From contig JAOPGA020000288.1 in NCBI GenBank assembly GCA_026419775.2, positions 124,001 to 188,000 of the forward strand: 64,000 nt of DNA. Reading direction: 5' to 3'. A program made the position numbers and the translations under genes. Within the stretch, counting starts at the first letter, position 1. Every line of letters begins with the position of its first letter. The notes under the pieces are model-generated. The model saw only the letters and a program-made list of their open reading frames with translations, was not told where the DNA came from and did not search any database. Of the stretch, positions 28,867 to 41,600 are shown piece by piece. The stretch is from Acrasis kona. Its lineage: Eukaryota > Heterolobosea > Eutetramitea > Acrasida > Acrasidae.

Positions 28867-31800
28867 ATGAAGAAAGTACTATCATTCATATACACTCCTG
28901 AAAAAAAGCCTTCCATAGGCTCAGAATTTCGAAAAACACTAGTAAGAGTGAATACAAGCAATAATTTTACATTTTAGACCCTACAAGGATATGATCTAGA
29001 AGAGATCAGGTCACTTGACAATGCAACTTCTGATGAACAAAAACAAGCGGTTGTAGAACAATTTAAAACAACACCTAGAAGTTCATGGAACAATCCGGCA
29101 GTACCTGCCACTCAAACACATACTCCAACCTTAAGCCCAAGAATTAGCCCTAGACTCACAGAAGAACAAAAAGTTATGGATAAATTTATCGAAGTAGATG
29201 ACCCAAACAACATTACTTTGTTACAACTCAACCAACTTTATGACATTCTAAAAGAACATGAGGACGATCATTACACCTACTTTTTGGACAAAAAGAATGG
29301 AATGGGTCAAATACATCGCTGTGTGAGTGCACTTTTATCTCCATATAGCGGAGGACAGGGAGAGTAAGTGTTTAACATTTTTTTGACACTTTAACGTTAG
29401 ACAATGGAGTGAAACACTTGTTAAAATACAGTTTTTACTTGTTAAGATCATTTATACTATTTTAGAAACTGCGAATGGAATGGAAAAGTTTTTGTTAGAT
29501 AGAGATGCCATCAAATCATTTGTCTTGGGATTAAGCAGTCCTGTTTCATCCACACAAACCCGTGCAGAGATCCTACACGTTCTATGCCAACTCAACTCTC
29601 CCAAAGGATGTTGGCTCACTTTAGAAGCCTTCAATCATTTCAAACTAGTAAACCGTGAAAACGTTAGGTAGGTATAATTTCCAACACTGGTTATTAATTA
29701 CTTTTTAGGTTTGAGTTCCTAGCGTATGGAATTCATGTTGCTTCATCACTTGATCACACACAACGACTAAAACCAGATAATCAAGTATACTTGATCCGCG
29801 CCCTCAACTTTCTAAACAATTTACTTATCACCCTAAAAGATGATTTATCCACACGCACTTCGCTTCAAAAAGAACTCATAGCTGCAAGAATGACAACAAT
29901 TGTTGATCGCATACCAACCATACAAGGAATATCAGAAGAGCTCAATACTTTAAGTAATGTGTTCTTGAAGGAGATGGAAGACGAAACCTATTATAAGAAA
30001 CTAGAAGATGCACATGAGTTGGTGACAGCCATTGAGAGCAAGTTACAAGGACTACCTTCCAATAGTAATTTCACACACATTGTTCGCATGTTGAACACGT
30101 TGGCCGATGAAACAGTCATTCAAGAAACGTTAGTTTTTTCATTCATCCACTTTAACTTTTTATAGAGCATATGAGGATTGGAGGATCATCGACACCATGA
30201 TCTCACGTGCCATTACAAAAAAAGAAGAATTACCATCCATGAATGAATTACGTCTACAGGACCGCATCACAGTAATGCAAAAACAAATATCAAAGTTGGA
30301 AAGATCACAAAAAGATGCCATCGAAAGGATCAAAAGAAGCATGGTAACAGCTACATCAACACTTGCTTCGCCAACAGGAATTTCATCTCCAAAAACACCA
30401 AAACGTTCCGCCATCATGTGCGACGAATTAACAGACATTACTTTAAAAGCAGCTGAACTCATCATGAAATTACAAAACAACAATCAATCAGAATCCACGA
30501 CACCTACTGACGTTATTTTAAAACCAGTCCCTCACTCGGTGTCAACATCATCTCCACCACCACCACCACCACCGCCACCTCCTCCACCACCATCAATGGC
30601 ACCTCCACCTCCACCAGGTCCACCTCCTCCGCCACCCATGGGAGGTCCCAAGTCATCACATTTAAACTTACAAACAAAATCAAATTTACGCATTTCCAAA
30701 CCCATGCGTAACATTTTTTGGAACGCAATGACACAACGTGAAGCCGCTCAAAGTATTTTCACAAAAGCAAATATTTCAAAAAAATGTAAGTCCACTCCCA
30801 TCTCGCACATGTCACATTTTAGCCGATCAAATTAATTTCGATCCAGAACAAATGGAAGAGTTATTCGGCAGACAAGAAAATACGAGCAAACCAAATACAC
30901 CAAGGGATTCATTAACTGGAGCAGGTGGATCCATCGTAGCGAACAAAACTCAATTATTGGAACCCAAAAGAGCTCAGCATGTGGCCATCATCATCAAACA
31001 ATTCAAATTATCACCTCAACAAATCAAAACAGCAGTTTTGAAAATGGACGAACGTTCGTTATCCGAAAGTGATATTTCTTTCCTACGACAAGTAGCTCCC
31101 ACAAGTGACGAATTAGAAAAGGTAAATTTCACATCTCCCATCTCATTTACAAAAAATAGATTCGTTCGTTTACGGGCGATTCGAATACTTTGAATGAAGC
31201 CGATCGATTCCATGTCGAATTACAAGACATTTGTGATGATTTGATACCCAGATTAGAATCATGGGAATTCAAATCCCATTTCGACGAAATGAGCGGATCG
31301 ATTCGAGCGGATATGGAAACGATATTATGTGCCATCGAAGAATTAACAATGCCTAATTGTAAATTTCATAATGTGTTGGCTAGCATTTTGGCATTAGGTA
31401 ATTTCCTGAATGGAAATCGAAAAAAAGCAATGGGCATCAAAATCGATTCGTTGAGTAAATTAGCCGATTTGAAAACCACAAATGGAGGAGCGACCACTCC
31501 CACTAGCACCAATACTTTGAGTGCAGATTCATCATCTTCGCCTAATTTGTCATCTTCGCATTCGCCATCCATTGATAATTTATTGGAGTACATGGTGAAT
31601 TTATTCAAGAACAAGTATCCAGATTTGATTGATTTTGGAGATGAGTTGGGAAGCGTACAAGCTGCTTCAAGGGTGGATCCTCCCAAATTGAGTAGAGATT
31701 TGGCGGTGCTCACATCTGGATTGAAAAAGATTGAAAAATTAAAAATCAAGAAATTTAACAAGGATGATGATTTTAATAAAATTATGAAATTTTTTGTGGA

Positions 31801-32116
31801 GGATGCTGGTGGGACGATCGAAATTTTGAATGAAAAATTTCAACAAATGATTAATGGAATCAGAAATTTGGCAGATTTGTATGGAGAGGAAGAAGATAAG
31901 TTGGTCGACAAGTATGCAATCTTTTTTGGTGAAATTTCCAATTTTATGAATGCGTTCCAAAAGGCTAAAATTAGTTTGGAGGAGAAGGCAAAGAGGAGGG
32001 TGAAGAGGAAAACTTCAAAGAGTTTGCAGTTGGAGATGGAAGGTGGCGGTGATTCGTCTGTGGTGAAACCTCCTTTGCCGAATCAAGCTGATGTACCGAG
32101 TATTGAAATTGAATAA
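28867..32116 (+). CDS. Diaphanous-type formin
   Basis: Seven exons (28867-28941, 28978-29363, 29401-29667, 29709-30128, 30166-30785, 30823-31121, 31160-32116) join in phase to 1007 residues; introns are 36-41 nt. Residues ~60-400 form a GBD/FH3-like helical region (for example ETANGMEKFLLDRD and GCWLTLEAFNHFK). FH1 is a polyproline block at ~512-543 that should bind profilin. FH2 follows, with KPMRNIFWNA, the KRAQHVAIIIKQFKL segment, and LASILALGNFLNG. The protein nucleates and elongates unbranched actin filaments under Rho control. The tail has a basic cluster (KRRVKRKTSK) but I see no clear DAD motif. Together with the RhoGEF at 57943 it suggests Rho-driven actin assembly. AATAAA overlaps the stop. 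Confidence 0.93.
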
Positions 32117-32127
32117 AATTTTGTAAT

Positions 32128-33598
32128 TTACATTAATGAGTTGACTTTGTTTTTTTCAATGTTGTACAATAGACTTTGATTGATGGGATGATCTAGTTCC
32201 GGACCTTTTGTTCCTGTTTCTTTTCTCTTGTAGCCTTCCTCCGTGATGAGCTCTTGGAGCGTGTCCTTCTTCTGGTAAGGTATTAACATTTTTATAATAT
32301 TTGGTGTCACAAATCCACCCAAGTTGAAAATAGTCATAAAGGTATACTTGCATTGGTTATCTCTAATCTTTTCAAAAAAGTAGGCCAGTATACATAAACT
32401 TCGAACACATTTTCTATCACAAGGAATTTCATCACCCTGTACAGACTTTGAGATTACAATAATGTCGCCGTTTGGTAGTTTTTTTGCGGAGGCAACACTG
32501 GGGTTATATCTATTGTTGAGAGGAAACCCAAGCTTTGTAGAGATGTTCATGTAGAGAGATTTATACTTATCACCGTTGGACTGTCGGTGCCATTCGTATT
32601 TTATTTTGTGTTTATTATCCAACTGTCTGCCAAATTCGGAGCACAATACAATGCTGAAGATCTCATGGCAATCAAAAGGAAGAATCATTACATCTCTAAC
32701 GATTGTTTTTTTTGAGTTTCCCGAAATGCTTCGGCTTTGTGTTGGGGTAGAGAAGAGCAGTGTCGAATTATTATCTTCTAGTGACATCCGGCTATAAATT
32801 CTGTCAAAGTCTTCATCAGTTATTTCTTGAGGCCCGCTAAAATCGGTCAAATCGTAGTCTGCATATTCTTGATGAAAAGGAGAAGAAGGTGTTGCCTTTA
32901 ATGTTCCGATCTTATCCAGATAACCGCTACTCTTCTTTAATTCTTGTCGCACATGATTAAGAAAAATATCGGAAGAGAGGAATCCTGGAAAGCAGTCCAC
33001 TTTCATTTCCATGAATACAGCACTTCTCAAATCTGAGAAAAGTTCTTCAGAACAGTCTGTTGGACTACTCTGCTTGATTTTTGATAATGTGTTCGTCCTT
33101 AACTTGTTGCTAATATTGACCTCTTTCGGTGAACCTACGACAAGGTATTCATCCATAATTCTTAATGCTGCTTTGTATCTCGCGGATGATGCAATGTATG
33201 TTACATAGCGCTTTGATTGTTATTTACACCTAACAAAAATGTCCCATACCTCAAGTTCAATCAAAAATAACAATGGCCCATCATTGTGAATTTTTATGAG
33301 GTATTGGTGAAAGCATGACTTCATAATTTCGTCGTGCAACATTATTTCAAACTCGAAATGATACAATTGCAACGCATCCAAGGTTCTTCTCTTGCTCATA
33401 TTTTTTAAAAATTGGTGTGGAAGAAAATATTCAAAGTGATGGATGATTAGAGTAAAAACTCCTCTTTTGTGGACATAAGTTTGGACTCTTGACATGTCGA
33501 CGTTTGCCCGCATTGAGGATAATTTTGTATTGATCATATTCATCCTTCTTTGCTTTTTTAGATAGTCATTGCGGAAGATGCACTCCGAGGAGAATAAG
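32128..33598 (-). CDS. RGS domain plus START-like domain protein
   Basis: Two exons, 33598-33230 and 33178-32128, separated by a 51-nt intron that joins in phase within the RGS domain. RGS features are LHDEIMKSCFHQYL, a LIELEVWDIF helix and RYKAALRIMDEYLVVG followed by VNIS, and a DCFPGFLSSDIF end. A disordered Ser-rich linker leads to a START-like lipid-binding fold of about 200 residues (with RDVMILPFDCHEIF, LPNGDIIVISKS and FNLGGFVTPNIIK). RGS domains speed GTP hydrolysis on Galpha; the START-like part may sense a lipid. The first in-frame ATG is at 33543. The frame stays open further upstream to 33598, and a 94-nt intron would fuse it to the ankyrin gene at 33693. The gene at 60909 shares the architecture. 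Confidence 0.78.
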
Positions 33599-33688
33599 CT
33601 ATGGTTTGATTAGAGGTGAGATGAAAGTGGTGAATCTGTTGGAAATCTATTGGGAACACACAACAACAATAAAAAGTTCTATGTTTCT

Positions 33689-34979
33689 TTACCTCAGATT
33701 AAACTTTAATAATCTCGCATCTTGTTCGGTGACCAAATCTAGCCTTTCATTCATACTCTTTGTCTGTTGGTGTAGTTGATTTAATTCTTTCTTCATCTTT
33801 TCATTATGCTTCTGCGATGCATCAATTGATTGTTGCAATTGGGCTGCCTTTCTGTCTATTTCATCTAAAGCTGCATCTAGTTCTGATTCTGGCTTCTTTT
33901 TGATAGTGGAGGATTTAGGAGAAAGAACTGGTGATCGCCTGAATTGGTTGTTGGAGGGAGATCTTGGACTAAGTGGACTGCTCATTGAGTTTTTAAAATT
34001 AGTATTTCTAGGGCTTAAAATTAATTGATTTCTTGGGCTGGAGGGAGAGCTAAGAGTACCTCTCTTGTTGAGGTCAAATGCGCTGTTTGGGGTTCTTGGA
34101 GAGTTTGGAGTGGAGCCTGTAGAAAATAAAGCTGTTCGTGAGCTTGATGCCGCGCTTAGTGATTTTGATTTATTCATCGCTTTTTCTATAGCTTGTCTAT
34201 GGGGCACAGTTCTTGCCATATGCAGTGCGATTTTGTTGTCTGCATTTTCAATATCCAAGTTAATTCCCCTCTTCAGGAGAAGCATCAACATAGGCAAATC
34301 ACAGCTACTTGCTGCTATATGTGCAGCTGTATTTCCGTTCTAAGGTCATTAATAAATTTAAAAAGTGGTACAAACCTCTCCTACTATATTCAAATCTACG
34401 CCTGCATAAATTAAGACTCGGACTACTGCCTCATTGTTCATTTTAACTGCACGGTGCAGTGGAGATATGCCTGAATCATCTAAACCATTCACATCACCCC
34501 CACATTCGATTACAAGCCTCACAAACTCCATATCTCCTTGCTCTATGGCAAAATGTAATGCATCATTATTCCCCACCCTCATAACGTCAGCTCCATGCTT
34601 TACCAAAAGTCCGGAAGACTCTACTTGCTTATTTAAAATGGCAAATGCTAGAGGAGTGCACCACCTCTCACCCAAGTTACTCTATTTCAAGAATTAACAT
34701 AATACAAAGGCAATATAACATACTATACACTCAGGGTTAGGGTCTGCACCAGCTTCGAGTAAAAGTTTAACAAATTCGGCGTTTTCCTGTTGAACAGCAT
34801 AGTGTAATGGGGTATGGTTATTATCCTACTGACTTGAAAAAGAAATAATTTTGTACACTTACTTCAGGATTACATTCGTTCAAATCTTCATAGGTTGGCC
34901 CTCTTTTAATCAACCTCTCAACCTCATATTTGTTACCATTTTCGATAGCATGTCCCAGCCATTTGTTAGTAATCACCAT
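33689..34979 (-). CDS. Ankyrin-repeat protein
   Basis: Four exons (34979-34863, 34825-34724, 34681-34376, 34339-33689) with introns of 36-42 nt, all in phase, give 391 residues if the TAA at 33689-33691 is used. Five or six ankyrin repeats occupy residues ~5-210 (for example HTPLHYAVQQENAEFVKLLL, SPLHRAVKMNNEAVVRVL and NTAAHIAASSCDLPMLMLL). A Ser/Pro-rich segment rich in SPR and SPS motifs follows, then a coiled coil (ELDAALDEIDRKAAQLQ). A good splice donor (AG|GTAAAG) sits exactly at the stop codon, so the real protein may read on into the RGS-START gene. Ankyrin repeats bind partner proteins; the target is unknown. Confidence 0.8.
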
Positions 34980-35624
34980 CTTACGTACTCGTATTAAAAA
35001 TTGGGTTGTTCAAGGGTTTTAGAGTTACAACTAATTAAGGAGAGATAATGGTCAACCTGAACTCAGTGGTTTTCAAAATAAGAATCGCCATTAAGACAAA
35101 CGGTGTTCAACATTAAAAATATCATTTACTTCTCCCAGTCTACAATATCAGAGATTGTATCATCACGATCCTCAGCGTTAATCTCGCTTTTTCTTCAGCT
35201 TATGAGGCTTGTTACAGGGGATGATCGACCAGATGATTCATACTCATCGAAAAAAGATTATCTAATGTAGTGCACATCAATTGTGTTTGGTCTGGCAGCT
35301 GAGTGTTGAATAAATGTAGAATGATGCGTTGAATTACGCCCAAGCAGGAAGAACAAAGAAACTCTATTGTAAGGGCATTTAGTCATTATATGCTTTAAAA
35401 TTTAATTAAGTCTTTAAAACAATGCATGGCCTAAATGTTGTTGAAAGAATAACTACATCCACTATATTCCTTCCTCTGCTTAAATAGCCAACCTCTTAGC
35501 GCTCTTATAGCTTTCTTATAGTAAATTTCTGCTGTTCATTGTCTGTGGGTATTACTCTTGTTGCTGCAAAGTTTTTTAGGTAGCGCGTATTTTTGGTTGA
35601 CCCGGTAAAAATCTTACTTACCTG
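34980..35624. other. Divergent intergenic region (ankyrin gene / giant CH protein)
   Basis: About 645 bp between two divergent starts. No open frame, RNA gene or repeat was recognised. It presumably holds both promoters. Confidence 0.4.
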
Positions 35625-38600
35625 ATGGTGACTGGGGACAGTCGAAAAGAGCAAGATGACAGTAGAGTATTTGAGCGGTGGCTACATTCTGTTCTATTAA
35701 AAAGGTATCCAACAGTAGATGCAGTCTCTCAAGACAAAAACTCGATGTTGTATTTGTATGTTTCAAAAGCTAAAAAAATGGAGGAAAAATATTCGGAGGG
35801 ATATACGTCGTCAACATTGGAACACTTACGCGAATCAAACATCATCGAAGAGATTGCTGAAGAGCAAGAAGATAGAAGCAGAATGAGTGGTGTATCCCAC
35901 GTGCTAGAAGTGAAGTCAAAATTCAAACAGCTGAATTTTCCATTCGATCAGTTTTCTGAGGGTTTATTTCTGGGTTATATAATGGAAATTTTGGGAGATG
36001 TTGAAAAAGATGTGTATGTTTCAAAATTAAGAGATCAGGTTCAATATCAAATACAGGTATTTATGGATGTTGTTGAGTTTTAATACCTAAAATTACAGAT
36101 GGTCACAAACTTGAACGTGCTCTTAAATATTATCAGACACGACTTCAACATCAATCTTGACGAATCGGTGACTGCTGAGGAACTCACAAAAAGTTACAAA
36201 GCAGTTAATACTTTATGTTGGAGTTTGTTTAATAAGTTTATCTTCACTTCTCTGGTGAGTTGGAATGGAGAGCTTGGTGAGGTACTATTCTATAATAATT
36301 TAACATTTTAACTCTAATGATAATTAGAAAGCACTACTTTCCTGGTGTAGATCTAGAGTCGAACTATACCCAAAAGTTACAGACGACAGTCTAGATTTGG
36401 ACTATGGGTTTAGGGATGGATTATCATTCTGTTACATCATACATTCATACGCAGCACAACACATCAAGTTAGAACAAACATCAAAAGTAAAAATAAAATT
36501 TGGAATAATTCTTACATTAATAGCACGACTCCGAAGCCAATCTTAGGCAAGCATTTGAGGTATGCTGGAGGAACTATGGAATACCGTATCTTATAATAAA
36601 TTTCAACATCAACAACAGAACTCTAACAATGTACCTGACACTACTTTTTGTTCACCTTCACCAAAAAATACCAGTATGTTTGCGATGCTTACAATATTGA
36701 CCATCAAAGAGCAACTATGTGACGAGGGAGATGGCTGCTGCGATATCGAGAAAAAATACGTACGAAAAATCAAAAAGTGAATATGTAGATAAGGCATTAT
36801 ATGTTATCAGTAGCATAAAAGAATTTGATCAAATGTTGAAGAGGATAGATGGCGAAAAGTATTTAGATGCAGAGGGCATAGAGAATGTACAAAAACGATA
36901 TAATAATTATAAACAAAACAAGCATAAAACAATAAGCCTCGCGAACTCGCTCTTCAATGTTCAATATAACATTAGTTTGCTACAACGTTGTGCAAACAAT
37001 TTTAAACCGTTCTCACCACCTACCTATTTGGAGTTAAATGTAAGAAGTCGAGTCAAGTGATTTTAACATTATAGAAAATTAACGAAATGGTGGAGGGATT
37101 GGTGAAAGTGGAGAGCCAGCATGTTTCGGCTATTCAAGACCTTTATGCCGTTAATGATGTTTATTCGGGCCTGATGAAGAACTTTGTGAAGCTATCAAAC
37201 GAAATCAATGATTGGTACATTCAAGTGAAACCAAGAATAAGAGAAAATAGCAAGTTAGTACAAGAGGATCAGGAGTACAACGAAGAGGAGGAACAGTTCA
37301 TGGAGGGTGATATTGATAATCTACAAATTGTAACAAATCCTTTCGTCGTCCCCTCACACTCTATTAGGCACATGATGAACTAAGCGATATTATTATTGAA
37401 ACAGCACAAAAAAAAGGTTATCTGGAATACGCTGGGATCATTGATACGCAGCTAAAAAGCAAACAATTATTGGAAGCCGATTACTGTGACACTACTTTTT
37501 CGGAACTACAAGCCAAATGGAACCAGGTGAATAATGAGGTGAACGAAAAACAAAAAATCTATGAAGAACAAATAGAGCGAATGATTACCAGAGGTGTTGA
37601 GGAGAGAAGGTACGAATACATTAGTGAGGACATTGGAGTTGCACTTGCTCATTGTATATGCGTTCTAGAGGATCCAAAAAACAGTTTAGATCAAGCAATG
37701 TTTGCCGAGATGATGAGTGTAAGGAATATTTTAACATTTCAAAATAACACTCATAGGCTGTCTCGCAACGAATCATCGAGGAGGAGAATAGATTGAAAGA
37801 ATTGTACAAGATCGAGGATTTAGTTTCACTAGATGAATTGGAAGAACGAGACGTTGTACTATCAGGAGAACTTAAATCATATTTGGAAGAAGTCAAAGTA
37901 ATTTGATTTTTTACGTTTGTTCCTAATTATAGAACCTAAAAAGAAGCAAAGAGATTTTGTTGAATAAAAATTCGGAAAAAACATCTTTGACGTTATCGTT
38001 AGAAATTCAAATTGTTGACTGGATGGTAACATGCCTCAGTGCTATTGAAGAGGTTAGTCTACATTTTTTATAAAAGTGATTAATGTTCGGTTAGATGGGC
38101 ACCAGAGATATGAAGTACGAAGAGATTAGAACAGGAATATCTCTTCTGAGTAGATATGCGGAAGAACAATCTTCTCATCAACTTTTCAAAACATTTTCGG
38201 ATCAGTGCAGGGATTTACAGATTAAGAAAAATGTGAACTCTATATGGAGTATGTTGAAGACTCTTATCGAGTTCAAGTCCAAATCCATGGACAGCAGACT
38301 AAACCAACAGTTGCAACAAAAACAGACGATCGCAGTAAGTTTTTAATTTTAATTTGTTTTTCACCATCAGTCTCTTGAATCCGAACTACAAGTGGGTCAA
38401 ATCCATCTAGAAAAGATGATCCGAGATTTAAACGTTTCTTTTGTTCCGCAGTCAACCGTGAAATATTTACAAGAACAATGCAACACCTCCTGCAATCAAG
38501 TCAAGGACATTTTTCAATTATTAAGATCTTTGGAATCGATTTCCAACCAAGTGAAAAATGATTTCGATCGTTACATGATCTCATTTTGTGATTACGTTTT

Positions 38601-41600
38601 GAAGGTACGAATAATGTTAAAAACTGATTTTTATTGACCCGTTCATTTAGTTATTGCAAATCAAAACACAAGAATCCTACAAAACTTCACCAGAGGTTCG
38701 AATAAAGGACATTAGCAATAAATTGGATGACGTGGTCAGAAAGGTCACATTTGATTCTTCTCACGCGGTAATGAAAATCAACTTTTGTTTCATTTTAATT
38801 TTTATAGAAAACCATTAACCAAGTTTTTAAATGTGGGGAGTCGATCGCGGAGAGTGCACCTGCTATTTATGAATACATACACTTGGCAAAAAAAATGCAC
38901 ACGATGAATGTGGATACTTTGAAGAAACTTTTAATGGATAGAATAGGAGAGCTAATTAACCAAGACACATTATATATTGATCCTCCATTCCAACACACCA
39001 TTGATACATTAGAGTGGAAAATTAAAAAGTTGAATGAGAAGGCGGCCTCTTATTTATCAAGAAGAAATGTAAATATTTTAGAAAAATGTGAAGTTGTTGG
39101 TGGGTTACAAAGTGATTTGGTTCATGTTCATTTTCATAATTCTGTACTGGATGTGTTTCAGGATTCTGATCAATTAAATTTATTAAGAGTATGTTTTTTG
39201 ATGTTGTTGTTGTTTTTATTGTATAGCTGGTTAGATCTAGACTCGATGAAGTGAGTGAGAGGATTAAGAATATTAACAAGTCGGTTAAAAGTGAACTGGC
39301 TTCGATTTCCGATAAGATCGAGTCCAAAGCCAACTATAGAAGGAACGCAGAACAATTACTTGACGATATTGATAACATTCGAAGCGACTTGATAAAGGGT
39401 TCCAAACAAAGCAAGGATCTGGTACTATTTTTAACTTTTTGTAACAACATCATTAACCACTCATAGCCTTTGAATGACTTGATAGAAGATGTGACCAATC
39501 GATTAAGTCAAGTAACAAGATTACACAAGGAATTAGAGGTGCTTTACAATACAATCAATGATTCCAATGCCGATGTTGGAGAGTACTCTACAAACTTTAT
39601 CTTTTACATGATTGAGCACGTCGAACAAATGTTGAAGAAATTATCCGACTCAAACATTGATCGCATCACCCTAGAAAAACAAGTATGTCCACGATCACAT
39701 CGCTTTTATTAATCATTGACAGAATGTTGATTGGACGAAACGAAAAATACAATTCTTGGAACGACACATGCAGGACGTACATGATTTACATTCATCCATC
39801 AACACCATTTGTAATTTTGAGGAAGTCATAGAATTCCAAACACGCGTCAATCACTCCGTTCAAGAAATACAATTAATAGGATCCATGGTTGACAACATTA
39901 CAAAAATGGCTCCGAAACTTTCTCAACATTTAAAAGACCAATGGAAGCACACATGCAAGGTGATTGACATTCTGGTAGAATCCATCCATCACATCCAACA
40001 AGAACACGATTCGCTCACCAGCACATTACTAGCCGTAACTTTGGAAGTGGATCGTTTCGAAACATTTTTATCCATTTTGAAAAAAAAGACCATGACGAGA
40101 AGAAATGATTTTTATTACCAATTACCGATTGACTACATTAAGAGCGTAATGAACGATTGCGATACTTTGAAGGAATACGAAAAGAATATCGAATATGATG
40201 ACATGTCATGTACAAGTCAATGTGAATTGATCAAGTTGACCAGTCAACTCATCAACAAGAAGATTACCAAAATTAAGGAATTGAAATCAGAGTTCAATGT
40301 GATCCATTCCACCATTTGTTCACAATTACAAAATCATTTACAACGCGAAATGGAGTTGAGCGATCAGTTCGAAAATTATAAAAACAATAGCAACATTTTA
40401 TTCGAGGAGATTAATTCTGGATTAAATCACATTGACCATCACGACGGGTCGACCACCTACTTGCAATTCCATTCTTTGTTATACGAACAAACGCAAGAAT
40501 TACATTACAAGTGGGGCCAATTCATTCCCGAGAGAATTCCATTCCAAATCATTCAAATCATGCATGCGAAATTCTCACATTTAGTCAACCCGATAGTCAA
40601 CCACAATTCATCCAATCAAGATTTGGATGCTTACAATAGAGAAAAGGAATTACAGGTCAACATTCTAATCATGGCCAAAGACCTCTCACAATGGGTCGAT
40701 CAAATGACATTTACAATTTCCAAATTAAAATCTTCCTGCGAATCGCTTTCCGACATTCAACAAGCACTCGATCAATTACAAATCATTCAAAAACAATCTC
40801 TCGCGCATTACAACAGATTGGTTCAAATGTTAGGATTAGATGCAGAGTTATGTTTCGTGAGCATGCAGGTCAGCATCGAAGTGGGACAGGTCACAAGACT
40901 AGTGGAACAAAAATACATTTCTTGGTTGACCGCCAAAAATCAAATTCAAATCGAATTGCGATCCAAGTTGACCGACGAATTGATCAAACAAGAACGTAAC
41001 AAACTCATCAAGGCAATGACGCACGAAGGAGACGTCGCTTCGGAGCTAATCAGATTACAAAAATTACCGATCAACAATGGATGCGATTACAAAATTCAAT
41101 TAGATCAAATGCAATTACTGATGGGATACATCTCCGCTAGTCATCCCATCAGAGAATACATGCAACAAGTATTACAACGAAACGACTCCGACGAATCGCT
41201 TTTGAACACTGCTAGAGAATACCAAACGAAACAAGAATTGATCGATCAATTGTTACAATTTAATCACGATCGATTAAATTCGAATCAATTCATAAATGGA
41301 TTCGGAGATGATTTTGATCGTCAAGATGACAATCATGATGAGATTTTGATTCATTTGATTGGATGGATATCTGATCGAAAAAAATTAATCATCAATGAGT
41401 TATGGAATGATTCGACCAATCATCAATTCGTTGATGAAAATGATCAAAACAGCGATTTATCAAAATTGATCGATTCGATCACGAATGAATATAAAGAATT
41501 GTGTTGTGATACATGGACCATGAATCAATCGCACGATCATCATCAACAATCATCGTGTGCGTATAACACGATGAAGAACCACACGAGCACTTTTGAATTC

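Noticed and set aside
30513..30734. Minus-strand Gly/Val-rich frames opposite the formin FH1
   Set aside because: Antisense of the polyproline block.
36057..36098. Reading through the first intron of the giant CH gene as coding
   Set aside because: The frame stops within the intron, whereas splicing joins CH1 in phase with the rest of the domain.
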